Positions 22,615 to 34,248 of a DNA stretch of 64,000 nucleotides are shown here, piece after piece. The notes under the pieces are model-generated. The model was given only the letters and a program-made list of their open reading frames with translations. It was not told the origin of the DNA and did no database searches. This stretch comes from Austropuccinia psidii (taxonomy: Eukaryota > Basidiomycota > Pucciniomycetes > Pucciniales > Sphaerophragmiaceae), in assembly GCA_023105745.1 (NCBI GenBank), contig JALGQZ010000011.1, forward strand, positions 47,398,698-47,462,697, read 5' to 3'. Numbering within the stretch: position 1 is the stretch's first letter; every line of letters begins with the position of its first letter. Position numbers and translations under genes: made by a program.

Positions 22615-23058
22615 TCATTTATTTTCCCCTATAGTGAAATACCTGTCTTTATGATTATTCATATCAATACCATAAATATTGAGATGATCATTCCCAAGTA
22701 TAAAGTGTTTTGAAGTACAATTATTCATAACAACAATTTCAACTTTCAATCTTATACTTCCTTCAGGATGAGGAAATATGATTGATGCTTCAAATATACC
22801 CAAGGGGTGCATATTTTGGCTACCACTGCTGAATGTTATACCTTCAATTGGCATTAATCGTTCTTGCCAATTGGTATAAACTTTGTCAAGATAATCCTTT
22901 CCAACACAAGTGCCAAAAGAACCTGAGTCAAGGTGTATCTTGGCTTCTGTGTTGTTTATCACAATATTAGTGATACAAGATGAACCAGCTGTATAGCCTT
23001 TACCTCTGGCAGGTTTGGTTTTCTGCATTTTAGAATCTTGCACATGTATGAGATCCAT
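22615..23058 (-). pseudogene. pol: Gypsy-D aspartic protease
   Basis: Holds HLDSGSFGTCV, the DSG active site of a retropepsin, followed by a flap-like region and LGNDHLNIYGID, matching LGTDYQRMYGID in Gypsy-A. It lies in frame between gag (stop at 23161) and RT (stop at 22615), which points to one ancestral gag-pol frame without a programmed shift. Confidence 0.85.
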
Positions 23059-23160
23059 AAATTCATCACTATACTGTGGTAAATGAGTGTGTACCGCAGT
23101 GACTTCAAAACAAACATTAATGTTTTCTATACTAAGCTCCTCTGGTACTTCTTCTTCTTC

Positions 23161-23835
23161 TCAATGCTCAGAATCACTTTCATGTAAAGATACATCAGTT
23201 TGTTCTTTTGTGTCTTCCACTTTTTCAACATTTATCTCATTGATTCTTGTCTTTTGTGGACAAGTGTTACCTAAATGAGATGTACTTCCACATTTGTGAC
23301 ATTTCAAAGGAAGTATGTCTTGTGGCTTATTTGGCTTTGAAATTGATTTCCCATTAGTCTTTTTGTCTATTGGGGATTTGGACCAATTTCTTCCAATTTT
23401 TGTTCTAGTAGTGATGTCCTCCATAGCATTGATATAATCTTCTGTAGAGAAAGGCTCAATACATCTGCTTCTTATAGCATCCTCAAGGTCATCACCACAA
23501 TTTCTTAATATCCTTTTATGTACCGTTGTTTCAGACATATCAGGATGAAGGACAGTTAATCTTTCCTTCTGCTTAAGAAACCAAGACATGGGCCTGTCCC
23601 TCTCAATATTAAAAATGGCTTTTTCAAAAGAATTTTCCATTCTAAATCTCCAGGAATCATTAGCCCATTTGGAAATAATTTGTTCTTTCCACCAAGGCCA
23701 AGAATGTTTACCATGGTCTTGTCTCATTTTGTAATACCATTTCTTTGCTGATCTGGTAAATAATGAGTGTAATCTGGCACTTATGTATTCATCTGGTATG
23801 TTAAAGTCTTCTTTGAATATATCAATGGTTTTCAT
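23161..23835 (-). pseudogene. gag: Gypsy-D gag capsid and zinc knuckle
   Basis: Continues the gag frame past the TGA at 23911-23913. It has a capsid-like region with tryptophans (RLHSLFTRSAKKWYYKM, HSWPWWKEQI) and a CCHC knuckle, CHKCGSTSHLGNTC. The upstream part between 23836 and 23910 is in the same frame (FNGEGEYNHIEFMKTID) and parallels Gypsy-A gag. Confidence 0.86.
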
Positions 23836-23910
23836 AAATTCTATATGATTATATTCTCCTTCACCATTGAAGGTTGGCCATTCCTCTAATTTTGGAATGT
23901 CTTTGAAATT

Positions 23911-25176
23911 TCAAGCAGTTTCCACCTCATTACTTGAAATGGTATGATGTAAATCATTAAGCACATTTCTGTCAAGAATTGGCGTGGATTGCCTTGGCAA
24001 TTCATTTTTCAGTGATATATTATTAATACTTGATTGAATGTCTTCTTTCAATTCAAGTCTTGCTTTATCACTTTTCTCCAATTGTTCTTGGAAAAGAGCT
24101 GCATTGTGACCAGTTGAATTTTCCAAGTTTTGAAATTGTAATTTCAATTCTCTTAACTGTCCAGTTATAAAAGAAATTGAATTTTCATCTGGTTGATTGA
24201 GCAAAGTAACTTTAGACTCAATTCTTGCACAAATTTGCGTCAAAGACACAATATTGTCTTTATTAACATTTTCATGGCCAATAATGGTCTTTTGCTGTTC
24301 TTTCACTTGTAATATCTCATTACCCAACTTGTGTTGGATATACTCAAATGTTTTAAGCTTTGTTATAATTTCTTTATTACAAGATTCAAATTGAGTTACA
24401 ATGTTAACAAGATCTATTTCTCTGGGAAAGATTCGCTCAATCTTTTGTCCTCCTTGTTTTTGAATTCCATCAGAGTTCTTGCCATGTTGAACACATTGTC
24501 CATGGCTGTATTTTCTTTCTTTGGGATTCCGTAATTCTGTGGGTAAGGCTTGTTCCATTTGGGCTTTTCCTTTCCCTTTGCCTTTTGCTTGCCCTTTTGA
24601 TTGGGCTTGTTTGGCACTTTTTGAGGCTGAGTTTTGCCGGTGGATGCTTGGGGAGCTTCCACTGGGCTGTTTTCTTTGCCTTGGGCCAACTTCTTCTTCT
24701 GATCCTCTGATAACATGCTTTGGTTTTTCAACCAAGCTTTTATCTGTTGGAGTTGTCCTCCGCAAGACATTGGTGTCCAACCCTTTCAAAGATCTTCTGT
24801 CTTTCCTGGCCCCATTAACTTCTTCACTTGAAGATAAGAGTTCATGGTGCCTATCCAAAGACTTGGGAGAAGTTCCCACTCTTGCGGTTTGGCGGCCATA
24901 AACCAGTTCTTGTACTGAGACTGGTAAATCTCCACTGCTGCCTGTTGGAAATGATTCAGGTCTAACAGCAATAGCAGTTATGTCAGCTTCTTGACTCTCA
25001 ATAGGAGGTTCAAAGGTGCTGGCTATCCTTTGGGAACTGGTGGAAGTTCTGGCATCCTCCATTTGTGCCTCTCCTCTGGGCTGAAATTCTTGTCTTTTTG
25101 ATTTGTGACTGGAATGTCCTGGTCCAGATCCATTTGATTGGATGGAGTAATTAGTTCCACTTCTAGAAGGAGTCAT
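23911..25176 (-). pseudogene. gag: Gypsy-D gag N-terminal region
   Basis: Starts at the ATG at 25176. About 420 codons to the TGA at 23911. The sequence is rich in S, Q, K and E, with a probable coiled coil toward the C-terminus (about residues 270-390, heptad-like KLKTFEYIQHKLGNEI). Between 24977 and 24414 the +1 frame is also open apart from one TGA (see ORFx). The N-terminal region is not recognisable as a known domain. Confidence 0.78.
24414..24977 (-). pseudogene. Gypsy-D overlapping gag-region frame (ORFx)
   Basis: The frame is open from 24977, interrupted only by one TGA near 24780, and ends at 24414. It has NWFMAAKPQEW in the first part, KGWTP just after the TGA, then QLQQIKAWLKNQSML and a long Lys/Gln-rich stretch. 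The KGW(N/T)P position and the frame relation to gag match ORFx of Gypsy-A. No ATG is seen at the start. Function unknown. Confidence 0.45.
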
Positions 25177-25866
25177 TGCACGTCAATTTTAAGAAAAAAT
25201 AGACTAAGAATGGATTGAATTCACCTGCTGGACCTTTAAAGGGTTCTTTGGTTATTAAACCACTTGGTGCTGGGCTGGTTTAAATTTCAATACTAGACTC
25301 TGAGGCTTCAGAGTCTGAAGACCTGTCTCTAATTGATGACACTAGAGAAAAATAAAAATATAAGTTATTTTATCAAACAATAAAAATAACTTATAAACCC
25401 AGCTTATTGAAGAAAGTTTTTTTAATGTAATTTATGGAAAATTACGTCAAAAATAAAGAAAAAATGTCTAATATAAAAGAAAAAATGTTTTTAGTAAAGA
25501 TTTTTTTTTTATTTTCTTTAAAGAGATAATAATCATGAAATTACCAAGTTTATTAATTAAAATTGTATTATTATTCACTTTATACTAGAATAGCTCAAAG
25601 AATAAATTTCAAGTCTGTGATGTGAAAAAGCCAATAGCTAGACAAAAGAAATTCATTCCAAGTCACTCAATAGTATATTGTTTCAAACAATATTCTTAAG
25701 AAAAAATAACTTTATTAATATTATGAAGATTGTTTATAAGGGATAAGTCCCAAAAAAGCCAATATTAAGATAAATATTGCAATTTTACGTCAAAAAATAG
25801 TAAAATAAGGTCTAGAATATGATTTATGTCCCAGACATTGGTTAAAATCACGGCCAGGCCCCCAAA
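25177..25866 (-). other. Gypsy-D leader with hairpin and candidate primer-binding region
   Basis: Untranslated leader. A perfect 12-bp inverted repeat, ATAAGTTATTTT (25360-25371) with AAAATAACTTAT (25383-25394), could be an RNA stem. Next to the LTR (about 25840-25866) the minus strand reads TTTGGGGGCCTGGCCGTG, close to the same site in Gypsy-A. Confidence 0.65.
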
Positions 25867-28045
25867 TGTAAGGTTTGTCTATGAAACCCTTGATAATAGT
25901 AGCAAAATCAAGAGTACTATGACTGTCCTCAGTAGAAATATATAATATAATGAAATATTACAACCACAAATTTGAATATAATTATTAAAAATAATTATAT
26001 AAAAGAATAAATTTAATTATTATTATAAAATATAATAATACTAAAAAATATAATAATTATAATAAATTATAATTATTCTATTATTGCTATAGTCACTGGC
26101 AGTTATAACAATAAGAAGTGTAAAGCTCTTAATGAGACAATTACATGTGGAAAATATGAATATTAACCACTTATAAATAATATAAATATTATTTATAAAA
26201 GAATTAAACACACACTGTGCAGAAAAAATTCTTATATCATAGAAATTCTATATAAAAAAACTAATAATAGATAAGAAAAAATATAGAATTTCAGAGAAAA
26301 CTTACTTATAATATTTATTTAATACAACAAGTCAAACAACAACAGTTATTATATTAAATAATGATTATAAGTTCAAAACACGCCAAAAATCAATAATTTT
26401 AAAGATAAAACAACTTTTTATAATAAGAATTATGATTAAACAGTTTTTAAAAAGAATTTGTGGATTTTAAAAGATATTTAAGATGATTAATTTTATATAA
26501 TAAAATATATTATTGGTGATTACAACAATAATCTAAATTCTATGATATCAATTCTTTAATTTTAATTAATAAAGAATAAAATAACTTAAGAATTACTTTA
26601 ATAATAAGATTTTATACTTAATAAAACTTTACCTGTTTAAATTTCTAATATGATTGGATTGATAATGAATGATGGACAAAAACAGTGATGAAAAGACTCT
26701 TTTTATGCCTTCAGAGCAGCTCTCATGATTCATAATGGATATAGAGGGCGTGCTCAGGTCAAAACTGAAAAACCATGCTTAAAAATAAAGTTCTTAACTT
26801 AAGGTAACTTAATTTTAATTCCAATTTAAAGTTAACAGGGTTATTCTTAACTCCATGTAGCTTTAATCCTGATTTAAACTAATTATTTTAAGTTTTTAAT
26901 ATAAATACACTTATTTATATTAAAGTTCATCACATGAACAACTTAAAAATAGGGTTTCAAGCAGAAATCTCTTAAACTCAATTTTTAATTAATTTTTAAT
27001 GAAATTATAATTTTCTTTGAGCTTTAATTAAAAGAGTAGATTTCCAGGCTAATTAACCAGGAAATTTATTTGTAAAAGATATTTAAAATTGAATTTATAT
27101 GTATATGATATTAAATTGTAAGCTGTGTGAAATGTTCAAGCAAATCCATTAAGAATTGGATTTTTAATGAATTTTTGAAGTTATTGCTATTTTTCCATGT
27201 AAAATAGCAATACACACCAAACCTTAAGTTTTGATAAGGTTTTACTGCTTGAAACCTTAAAGTTTTAAGATTTTTTAAGCTTTTTAAGCTTAATTAAGCT
27301 TTGAAAGTTCTTAAAACCTTGAATTCAAGCCTGCATATTGGAATTTACCCTCTGGCAGCTTGAAATTCCTGTCTAATTTGCGATAAAACCAGTTTAAACT
27401 TTAATGTTGGATCAAAGTCTAATATTAAAGTTTAAATAAGGTTGAAAATCCTCCAATACAGGTGGACAACCTTAATTGAATCCTTGCCGATCCAAAAAGC
27501 TGGGTACCCCAGCTCTATATGGTCTTTTTCCTTTGTCCCACCTTTTTGCGTGGATTTTGCCCTTTTATTTATTTAAAGCTATACTATGGCCTTAAACCCT
27601 TTTAAATTGAACTCATGCAGGATTTACATTCCGTATGGCAAATCCTTAGTCAATTCAGTAAATATACACCACACCTCAATTTTGACTAAAATTTTGGTAA
27701 GTTTGCATAAACCTCATGCAACTTTCAATTTAAGCTTATTTAAGCTTAAATTTAACAATTTTAAAAAGATGTTAAGAAAGCTACATTAGCACTGTGAGAT
27801 TCTTAAATCTTCTAATAACATAAGAAACAAGTGTTTTTGGTATAACACCTTATGGATGTACCCTAGGTTATTTTTGGTTTAGAGTCCAAAAATGACATAA
27901 TATTTATAACTTTGTTTATCCAAAAAAAAGTTATACTTATTTTTTATTTTGAATTCAATTAAAAAGTCTGTTGAAGACAATTTTAACTGTGTATAAAGTT
28001 ATTTGTGGCCTTATGGGTATGTTATACATACCTCATAGGCTCACA
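25867..28045 (-). repeat. Gypsy-D 5' LTR
   Basis: 2179 bp. On the minus strand it begins TGTGAGCCTATGAGG and ends CCTTACA. It is very AT-rich (most of 25940-26640). It matches 29634-31795, 43136-45323 and the split LTR at about 46290-52875, all with many substitutions and small indels. Confidence 0.93.
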
Positions 28046-28821
28046 ATAATTCTCTGGATGATGTTTGGGAAACATCTTAAGAAAATGGAAGATTCCATTT
28101 GTTTGATGGTATCTTATATCATAGGTCTCAACACACATGTGTCATGATCTTTTGTAGTAGAATGTTTGTCAACACGATACTACTGAAATGCCATTATAAC
28201 ATTTATTCTGTACATCTGTCTGAAGTCAGAAAAATGGAAAGAATTAAGACATATGCCTGGTGGCCATCTTGGAGAAAATATGTCATTGAGTACTGTCATA
28301 GCTCTGATATATTCCAGGAACCCAATAAAGCTACTGGTAAGAGGTTTGGATTAATTATTCATATTGAAGAACCAATTACCCCATGGGAAGTGGTTCATAT
28401 GGATTGGGTAACTGCCTTACCACCTGGAGGTGATGAAAGTTACAATGAATGTCTTGTCCTTGTTGACAGATATAACAAAACCCCAATCTTTTTACCATAT
28501 CATAAAGATGACACAGCTATGGATACATCTCTTTTGATTTGGCACAGAGTTATATCCCATACTGGTATCTTTAAAAATATCATTAGTGATAGAGACCCAA
28601 AATTTACATCAGCCTTATGGACAAATCCACAACAGCTTTTTGGTACAAAACTATTGTTCTCAACAACATACCATCCACAAACAGATGGACTAGCAGAAAT
28701 AATGATTCAAACCCTTGAGGACATGATAAGAAGATTTTGTGCTTATGGCCTGGAGTTTAAAGATTCTGATGGCTTTACCCATGATTGGTGTACTTTTATA
28801 CCAGCATTGGAATTAGCCTAG
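28046..28821 (+). pseudogene. pol: Gypsy-E integrase core
   Basis: Truncated start. It shows a degenerate zinc-binding motif (HYNIYSVH, with CHSSDIFQEP in place of CDRCQKAN, so the second Cys pair is lost), then [16 protein letters not shown] and DGLAEIMIQT, so the three DDE positions are kept. Reading shifts near 28800. It aligns with the cognate block of Gypsy-D and has diverged by many substitutions. Confidence 0.87.
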
Positions 28822-29498
28822 AAAACTTCTATCCCTGCTTCAACAGGCAAGATTCCTGCAATGTTGGAAAAAGTATGGAACCTAAACTTCCAGTTGATAA
28901 TTTGAAGAAATACTTTGTTTCTATTCATCCAACTGCTTCAAGATTTAAGTTATTGCTTGATAAAGTGAGGCATCATGCAAAACAAAGCATGACTGGTGCC
29001 TTTGAATATGCTAAACAGAAATGGTATAAAAGACATAAAGACCCAGAATTCAAAGTAGGGGACTTAATACTAGTTTCAACCTTGAAATTTAATAATATTA
29101 AAGGTCCAAAGAAATTGAAAGATTCCTTTGAACAACCTCTTATTATTAAAGCCCTTTATAGGACAAATTCAGTACAAGTAGAATTTTCAGTAGAATCGGA
29201 AAACAAACATCCAACGTTTTGTGTTAGTCTAGTAAAGTATTACACTTCAGGTGATAAGGAACTATTTCCTTTAAGAAATGAAACACCCTTAGAAGTACCT
29301 CCACTTGATAAAAGTAAAGAGAAAAAAGTACTAAAAGTCTTGAAAGAAAGAAGACTTAGGGTAAAATACAAAAGAGAATACTTGGTCGGATACAAAAATC
29401 CACAACATGAAGATAAATGGACTGTAGCAGAAAAGACACCTGATTCCCAAACCTTTCTCAGAAGATTCAGACATGATAGAAGATCAATTCCTCAATAA
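28785..29498 (+). pseudogene. pol: Gypsy-E integrase C-terminus with chromodomain-like tail
   Basis: Follows the core after a frameshift. It holds FKVGDLILVSTLKFNN and GPKKLKDSF, and a tail with REYLVGYKNPQHEDKWTV, then RRFRHDRR. It ends at the stop at 29496-29498. It parallels 19433-19978 of Gypsy-D block by block. Confidence 0.87.
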
Positions 29499-29633
29499 AA
29501 CATCTGAACTGTGTTCTTGACATACTCAAAAGTATAAGTAGAAAGGTTTGACAGTGGATGATACCCCCCCCAATTGACTTGGGGGTATACTACTAAATGA
29601 AAATTGTGGTACAATTTTTTTGGTGGTAGGGAA
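29499..29633 (+). other. Gypsy-E 3' UTR with hairpin and polypurine tract
   Basis: GATACCCCCCCCAA pairs with TTGGGGGTATAC across 29559-29591, the same structure as in Gypsy-D and F. GGTGGTAGGGAA ends directly before the LTR at 29634. Confidence 0.75.
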
Positions 29634-31795
29634 TGTGAGCCGGTGAGGTATATATGACATACCCATAAGGCCACAAAGAACTTTATATACAGCTGATTTA
29701 GTCTTGAACAGACTTTTCAGTTGAAATTAAAATAAATAGTAACAAAAAATAAGTATAACTTTTGCATGAATAAACAAAGTTATAACAATTGTGTCATTTT
29801 TGGATTTTAGACCAAAAATAACCTGGGGTACACCCACAGGGTGTTATACCCAAAAACGCTTATTTCTTAGGCTGTTGGAAGATTGAATAATCTCACAGGA
29901 CTAATGTAACTTTATTTAACATTTTTTCAAAATTGTTAAATTTAAGCTTAAATAAGCTTAAATTTGAAGTTGCATAAGGTTTGTGCAAACATACCAAAAT
30001 TTTAGTTGAAATTGAGGTGCTGTATATATCTACTCAATTGGCTAAGGATTTTGCATACAGGATGTAAATCCTGCGTGAGCTCAATTCAAATATGTTTAAG
30101 GCCATAGTATGGACTTAAATAAATAAAACTGCGTGAAAAGGTGGGAAGAAGGAAAAAGACCAAACAGTGCTGTGGTACCCAGCTTTTTTGATCTGCAAGG
30201 ATTCAATTAAGGGTATCTACCTGTATTGGAGGATTTTCAACCTTATTTAAAATTTAAGATTAGACTTTGAACCAACCTTAAAGTTTAAACTGTTTTTATC
30301 CCAATTTGGACAAGAATTTCAAGCTGCCAAGGGGTAAATCCCAATATGCAAGCTTGAAATTCAAGTTTTGAGACCTTTCAAAGCTTAAATAACCTTTAAA
30401 CTTCAAAGCTACAAGTATTAAAACCTTATCAAAATTTAAGGTTTAGTGTGTATTGCTATTTTATATGGAAAAGTAGCAATAACTTCAAAAATTCATTAAA
30501 AATCCATATCATAATTGATTTGCTTGAAAACTTCACAAAGCTTACAATTCAATGTTATCTGTATATACATCAAATTTCAAGTGCCTTTTATAAACAGGTT
30601 TTATTGGTAATTAGCCTGGAACATTAATCTTTAAATTAAACCTAGAGAAAATTAAGATTTTTTAAAAAAATTCATTAAACATTGCGTTTTGAGAAATCTT
30701 TACTTGAAATATCACTTTCAAGTTTTTCATGTGATGAACATTAATATAAATAAACTTATTTTATATTAAAACTTAAAATAATTAACTTAAATGAGGATTA
30801 AAGTTACTTGGAATTAAGAATAACACCGGTAACTTTAAATTCATATTAAAAATAAGTCACCTTAAGTTAAGAACCTTATTTTGAAGCATTGTTTTTCAGG
30901 TTTTACCTGAGCACGCCCTCTATATCCATGATGCATCACGAGATTTGCTCTGTAGACATCAAAAGAGTCTATTCATCACTGTTTTTGTCCATCAATCCAA
31001 TCCAATCCAGTTATATTAGACATTTTAAACAGGTAAAGTTTCATTATATATAAAATCTTATTATTAAAGTATTTCTTAAGAATTTTGTTCTTTATAAATC
31101 TTAAATTAATGAATCGAAATCATAGAATTAAGATTATTGTTGTAATCACCAATAATATATCTTTTTTATAAAATTATTGTTATAAAATATCTCTTAAAAT
31201 TCACAAATTCCTCTTAAAAAAATTTGAATCATATCTTTTATTATAATAAGTTGTTTTATATTTTAAAATATTGATCTTTGGTGTGTGTTGAACTTATAAT
31301 AATCATTCAATATAATAACTGTTGTATTTGACTTGTTGTATTAAATTTAAATTATAAGTAAGCTTTCTTTAAAATTCTATATTTTTTATCTATTACTAGT
31401 TTTTTTTATATACCATTTTTTTAAAATAATTATATCTCCCCAGTGTGTGTTATAATTTTCTTTTTATAAATAATATTTATATTATTTATAAATGGTTCAT
31501 TATTTATATTTTCCATGTGTAATCGTCTCATTAAGAGCTTAACACTTCTTATTGTTATAACTTTCAGTTACTATAACAATAATAGAATAATTATAATTCA
31601 TTATGATTATTAATTTTTTTTTATTATTATATTATATAATAATAATCAAATTTATTTTTTTAATATAATTAGTTTTGATAATTATATTTAATTTGTGGTT
31701 ATATTATTTTGTTATATTATATTTTTCTACTGAGGACAGTCATAGTACTCTTGATATTGTTACTATTATCAAGAGTTCCATAGACAAACCTTACA
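29634..31795 (+). repeat. Gypsy-E 3' LTR
   Basis: 2162 bp, from TGTGAGCCGG to AACCTTACA. Very AT-rich in its second half (30640-31760). Homologous along its length to the Gypsy-D 5' LTR in inverted orientation, so 25867-28045 and 29634-31795 form a large imperfect inverted repeat around 1.6 kb. Confidence 0.92.
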
Positions 31796-32147
31796 ATGGA
31801 CATCATTGTGATTTAATACCATCCCATTTTTGAATCCGTCAGAGGTTCCTAACACAAAACCTTGGGGGGAATTTTTTAGATATGCCAGGGGCTCCCGCAA
31901 GAAAAGCCCTATCCTCTGCATTCAGGGAGAATCCTTATTATGCAGTCCGTTAAGTATCAGTATATTCTTATTATTTAGACTTTTTAAGTGCTTTAATTTT
32001 CTTTTCTTTGTGTATTTCATCATTGGTATTAATAAAAAACTAGTGAAATATATATTCTGAAATTGACATTCTGAAATTCGTACATAACCTCAAGATTTCA
32101 AATTGTTTTGTTTCATTTTAATGATTTTCCTCATGTGTGCAATATAG

Positions 32148-32360
32148 GAATTAATTTTCCCTGGATTTGTTTGTGCTACTACCATTTTTTTCATCAAAGC
32201 AAACTACACTGAGACTGAAGTAATTGATGTTTGTAACAGAGCTGTATGGGCACTGGGAATTATACGTAAACCTGATTTGGGGGAACAGCCACCCTCAGCT
32301 CTATTTGATAATAAGTTTGGATGGCAAGTGAATCCTTTCTATGCAAAATGCTCACTTTAA
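32148..32360 (+). pseudogene. Exon-like relic, possibly from a HEAT-repeat nuclear import receptor
   Basis: A 70-codon open stretch preceded by a good 3' splice site (TGCAATATAG before 32148) and ending in TAA at 32358. It includes EVIDVCNRAVWALGII, which recalls the VCNNATWAIGEI segment of transportin-type karyopherins, known from memory only. No preceding exon was joined convincingly. It may be chance or a decayed host exon. Confidence 0.2.
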
Positions 32361-32590
32361 ACTGATTATAGCCAGTACAAAAGTACAAATTCTTAGCTTT
32401 GTGTTACAATTTGGGTAACCATATTAGCTCACACCTTTTCTAGGATGGTATGTTGGTGGATTATTGTAATAAAAAATAAACCTCACTCAAGAATAGTAGA
32501 ATTGGATATGCCTGATTCATTCAATGTAAAGTCTTAAATAGAATTGCCGAGAAAAAAGGTCTTCTCCTCAATAAAGGTCTTTTCTCTTTA

Positions 32591-32760
32591 ATATGATTAT
32601 TTATTATTTTTTTATTTTTTTTTATTTTTTTATTTTTTTTATTTTATTTATTTATTTTTTCATTTTTTTTATTTTTTTTATTTTTTTATTTTATTTATTT
32701 TAATTATTTTATTTGTTTTTATTTTTATGTATTTTTTTTATTTTTTTTATTTGTTCCGTT
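32591..32760. repeat. T-rich low-complexity tract
   Basis: About 170 nt of TTTATT and longer T runs with almost no G or C. It could be a microsatellite or a very old poly(A) tail of a retroelement on the minus strand. Confidence 0.8.
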
Positions 32761-33576
32761 CTTTTTTATCTTTATTTTTGTTTTGAATTTGACTAATTTT
32801 TAAGATTACTCCATTTTATTTTGGGTAAGTTGAATTCCTTAGGGGGGATCAATAATAATTTTAATTACAAAATTTATCGTACTGTACAACATGTATATAT
32901 ATAATATTCTTAATTAGTAATACATAAAATTTAAAAACTTTGAACAGGGGGTTGTCGCAATGGGAGGTGTGAGACCGCTTAAGCTAATAGTGTGACCACA
33001 ATTTCTTCAGAGGATTATCTCAATGAACATAAAACAAATTTTTCGTCCGTAGGCTCTGCACAAGGCCACAGTCCCTGAGTGGGAAACTGCTACATCAGCA
33101 CATGAAAAAATATGCTCACGAGGTTGCTCGTGTGGTTCATTGAAACGCTGCTCAGACAGCACTCCAATCTGGGTAACAAGAGCCTATTCATCAAAAGATT
33201 AAGATTGATAGAAAAGCAAATTTCAGTCAGAGAAGCAAATTCCTGGTTACAGGGAGTGATCTTATCGTGTTACTGAGTAATGTAGTGTTTCGAAGCCGCA
33301 AAAATTGGTAAAACTAAAGTTGTATTAAACAACACTTAAGGTAGGTTTTTCAAAGGAATAAATATGATGACTCTTACTAAAACAACGGCTAGCCATCTTG
33401 ACAAAAGGAATTAATTATCTTGTTTAAATAGCGAAACAAGATAAGTAAAAAATGTCATACCTGACTTGGCTTCAAACAACCAGTAATAATAAGAAAAAGC
33501 ATTTTGAGAGAATAGAACGTGAAAGAATATTAATAGTGCAGAGAATATGAAAGTAAAGCAACTGATACGAATAGAA

Positions 33577-33581
33577 AAATT
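33577..33581. repeat. Target-site duplication AAATT, left copy of Copia-1
   Basis: AAATT precedes the left LTR and recurs at 38792-38796 after the right LTR. Confidence 0.88.
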
Positions 33582-34189
33582 TAAAAGTTTTAACAAACTA
33601 AAGGAACTGGATTAACATCGCAATCAATAGTATAGATAGAAATAAGGAGAGACAAGATAGTACCTAAAGGTGAACAACTAGTATATCTACTGAGAGGCTA
33701 ATCGATTGTACTTATAACACAATATAGTACTAACAAACAGAGCTGTAGTAATAACATCAGTAAGATGACAGGGAGTGATTTGGTTCATTAGTCGTACCTA
33801 AAGTCACTATTGATATGATTTATACAATACAACAGTGCTGTTTTACAGCTAAGAGGTGCTAGATAGGGAGTACTTATTAAAAAAAGAAAGGTTAGCGAAA
33901 TTGAAGGTTTGTTCGAAGGTTTGAAAGACGACCAACCACCACGAGTAAAAACGGTTGTGTACAAACTTGTCGCAGCGGTAAAATGTTCTGTTGGTGTTTT
34001 AATGAGAGAAGAGGAGTAATTCTGACAATCTCTTTGTTTTGTATAAAGGGGACAAATGTGTCCCCTTATATATCCGTTGCAGCTTAAGTGTGATCTTAAC
34101 CCCGCGTTATTGATGTAATCACGTGGAAACAACCGCTTCTCAATTCTCTCTAGTTGCTCACGGACTGGGAGAGATCTGTCATTTTCACA
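33582..34189 (-). repeat. Copia-1 3' LTR
   Basis: 608 bp. On the minus strand it starts TGTGAAAATGACA and ends AAACTTTTA, so the terminus is TA in place of the usual CA. The purine tract AGAGGGGA (34190-34197, minus strand) borders it as the polypurine tract. Confidence 0.95.
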
Positions 34190-34248
34190 TCCCCTCTGTC
34201 TACCATCCGTGACAACCTGAGACAGTTCATTGTTTTTTGCAATGCTGG

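Larger units (their letters stand above)
19103..28045 (-). mobile_element. Gypsy-D: decayed Ty3/gypsy element, 3' LTR cut by Gypsy-A
   Basis: On the minus strand the order is 5' LTR (25867-28045), leader, gag, protease, RT, RNase H, integrase with chromodomain, then only 192 bp of the 3' LTR (19103-19294) before Gypsy-A. Gag and pol were one frame: stops at 23911, 23161, 22615, 21826, 21547 and 20063 lie in it, and one frameshift occurs near 21290. E, F and the solo LTR at 43136 belong to the same family. Confidence 0.92.
28046..31795 (+). mobile_element. Gypsy-E: 3' fragment of a D-family element
   Basis: Begins abruptly in the linker before the integrase, directly after the Gypsy-D LTR terminus, and ends with a complete 3' LTR. 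The missing 5' part is best explained by insertion of Gypsy-D into E; the rest of E and the duplicate of ATAAT (28046-28050) should then lie left of the window. Confidence 0.85.
31796..33576. other. Degenerate non-LTR interval between Gypsy-E and Copia-1
   Basis: Apparently old or host DNA. It contains an exon-like relic (32148-32360), a T-rich tract (32591-32760) and a possible structured RNA (about 32945-33187), each listed separately. No complete gene is seen. The remaining sequence shows short open frames only. Confidence 0.5.

Noticed and set aside
31830..32060. Plus-strand frame of 76 codons after Gypsy-E
   Set aside because: No recognised motif, a hydrophobic AT-driven tail, and the alternative frame is equally plausible.
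33411..33596. Minus-strand frame with SYYYWLFEAK, like a serine carboxypeptidase start
   Set aside because: The motif is short, the following GGPGCSS-type segment was not found downstream, and the frame enters the Copia-1 LTR.
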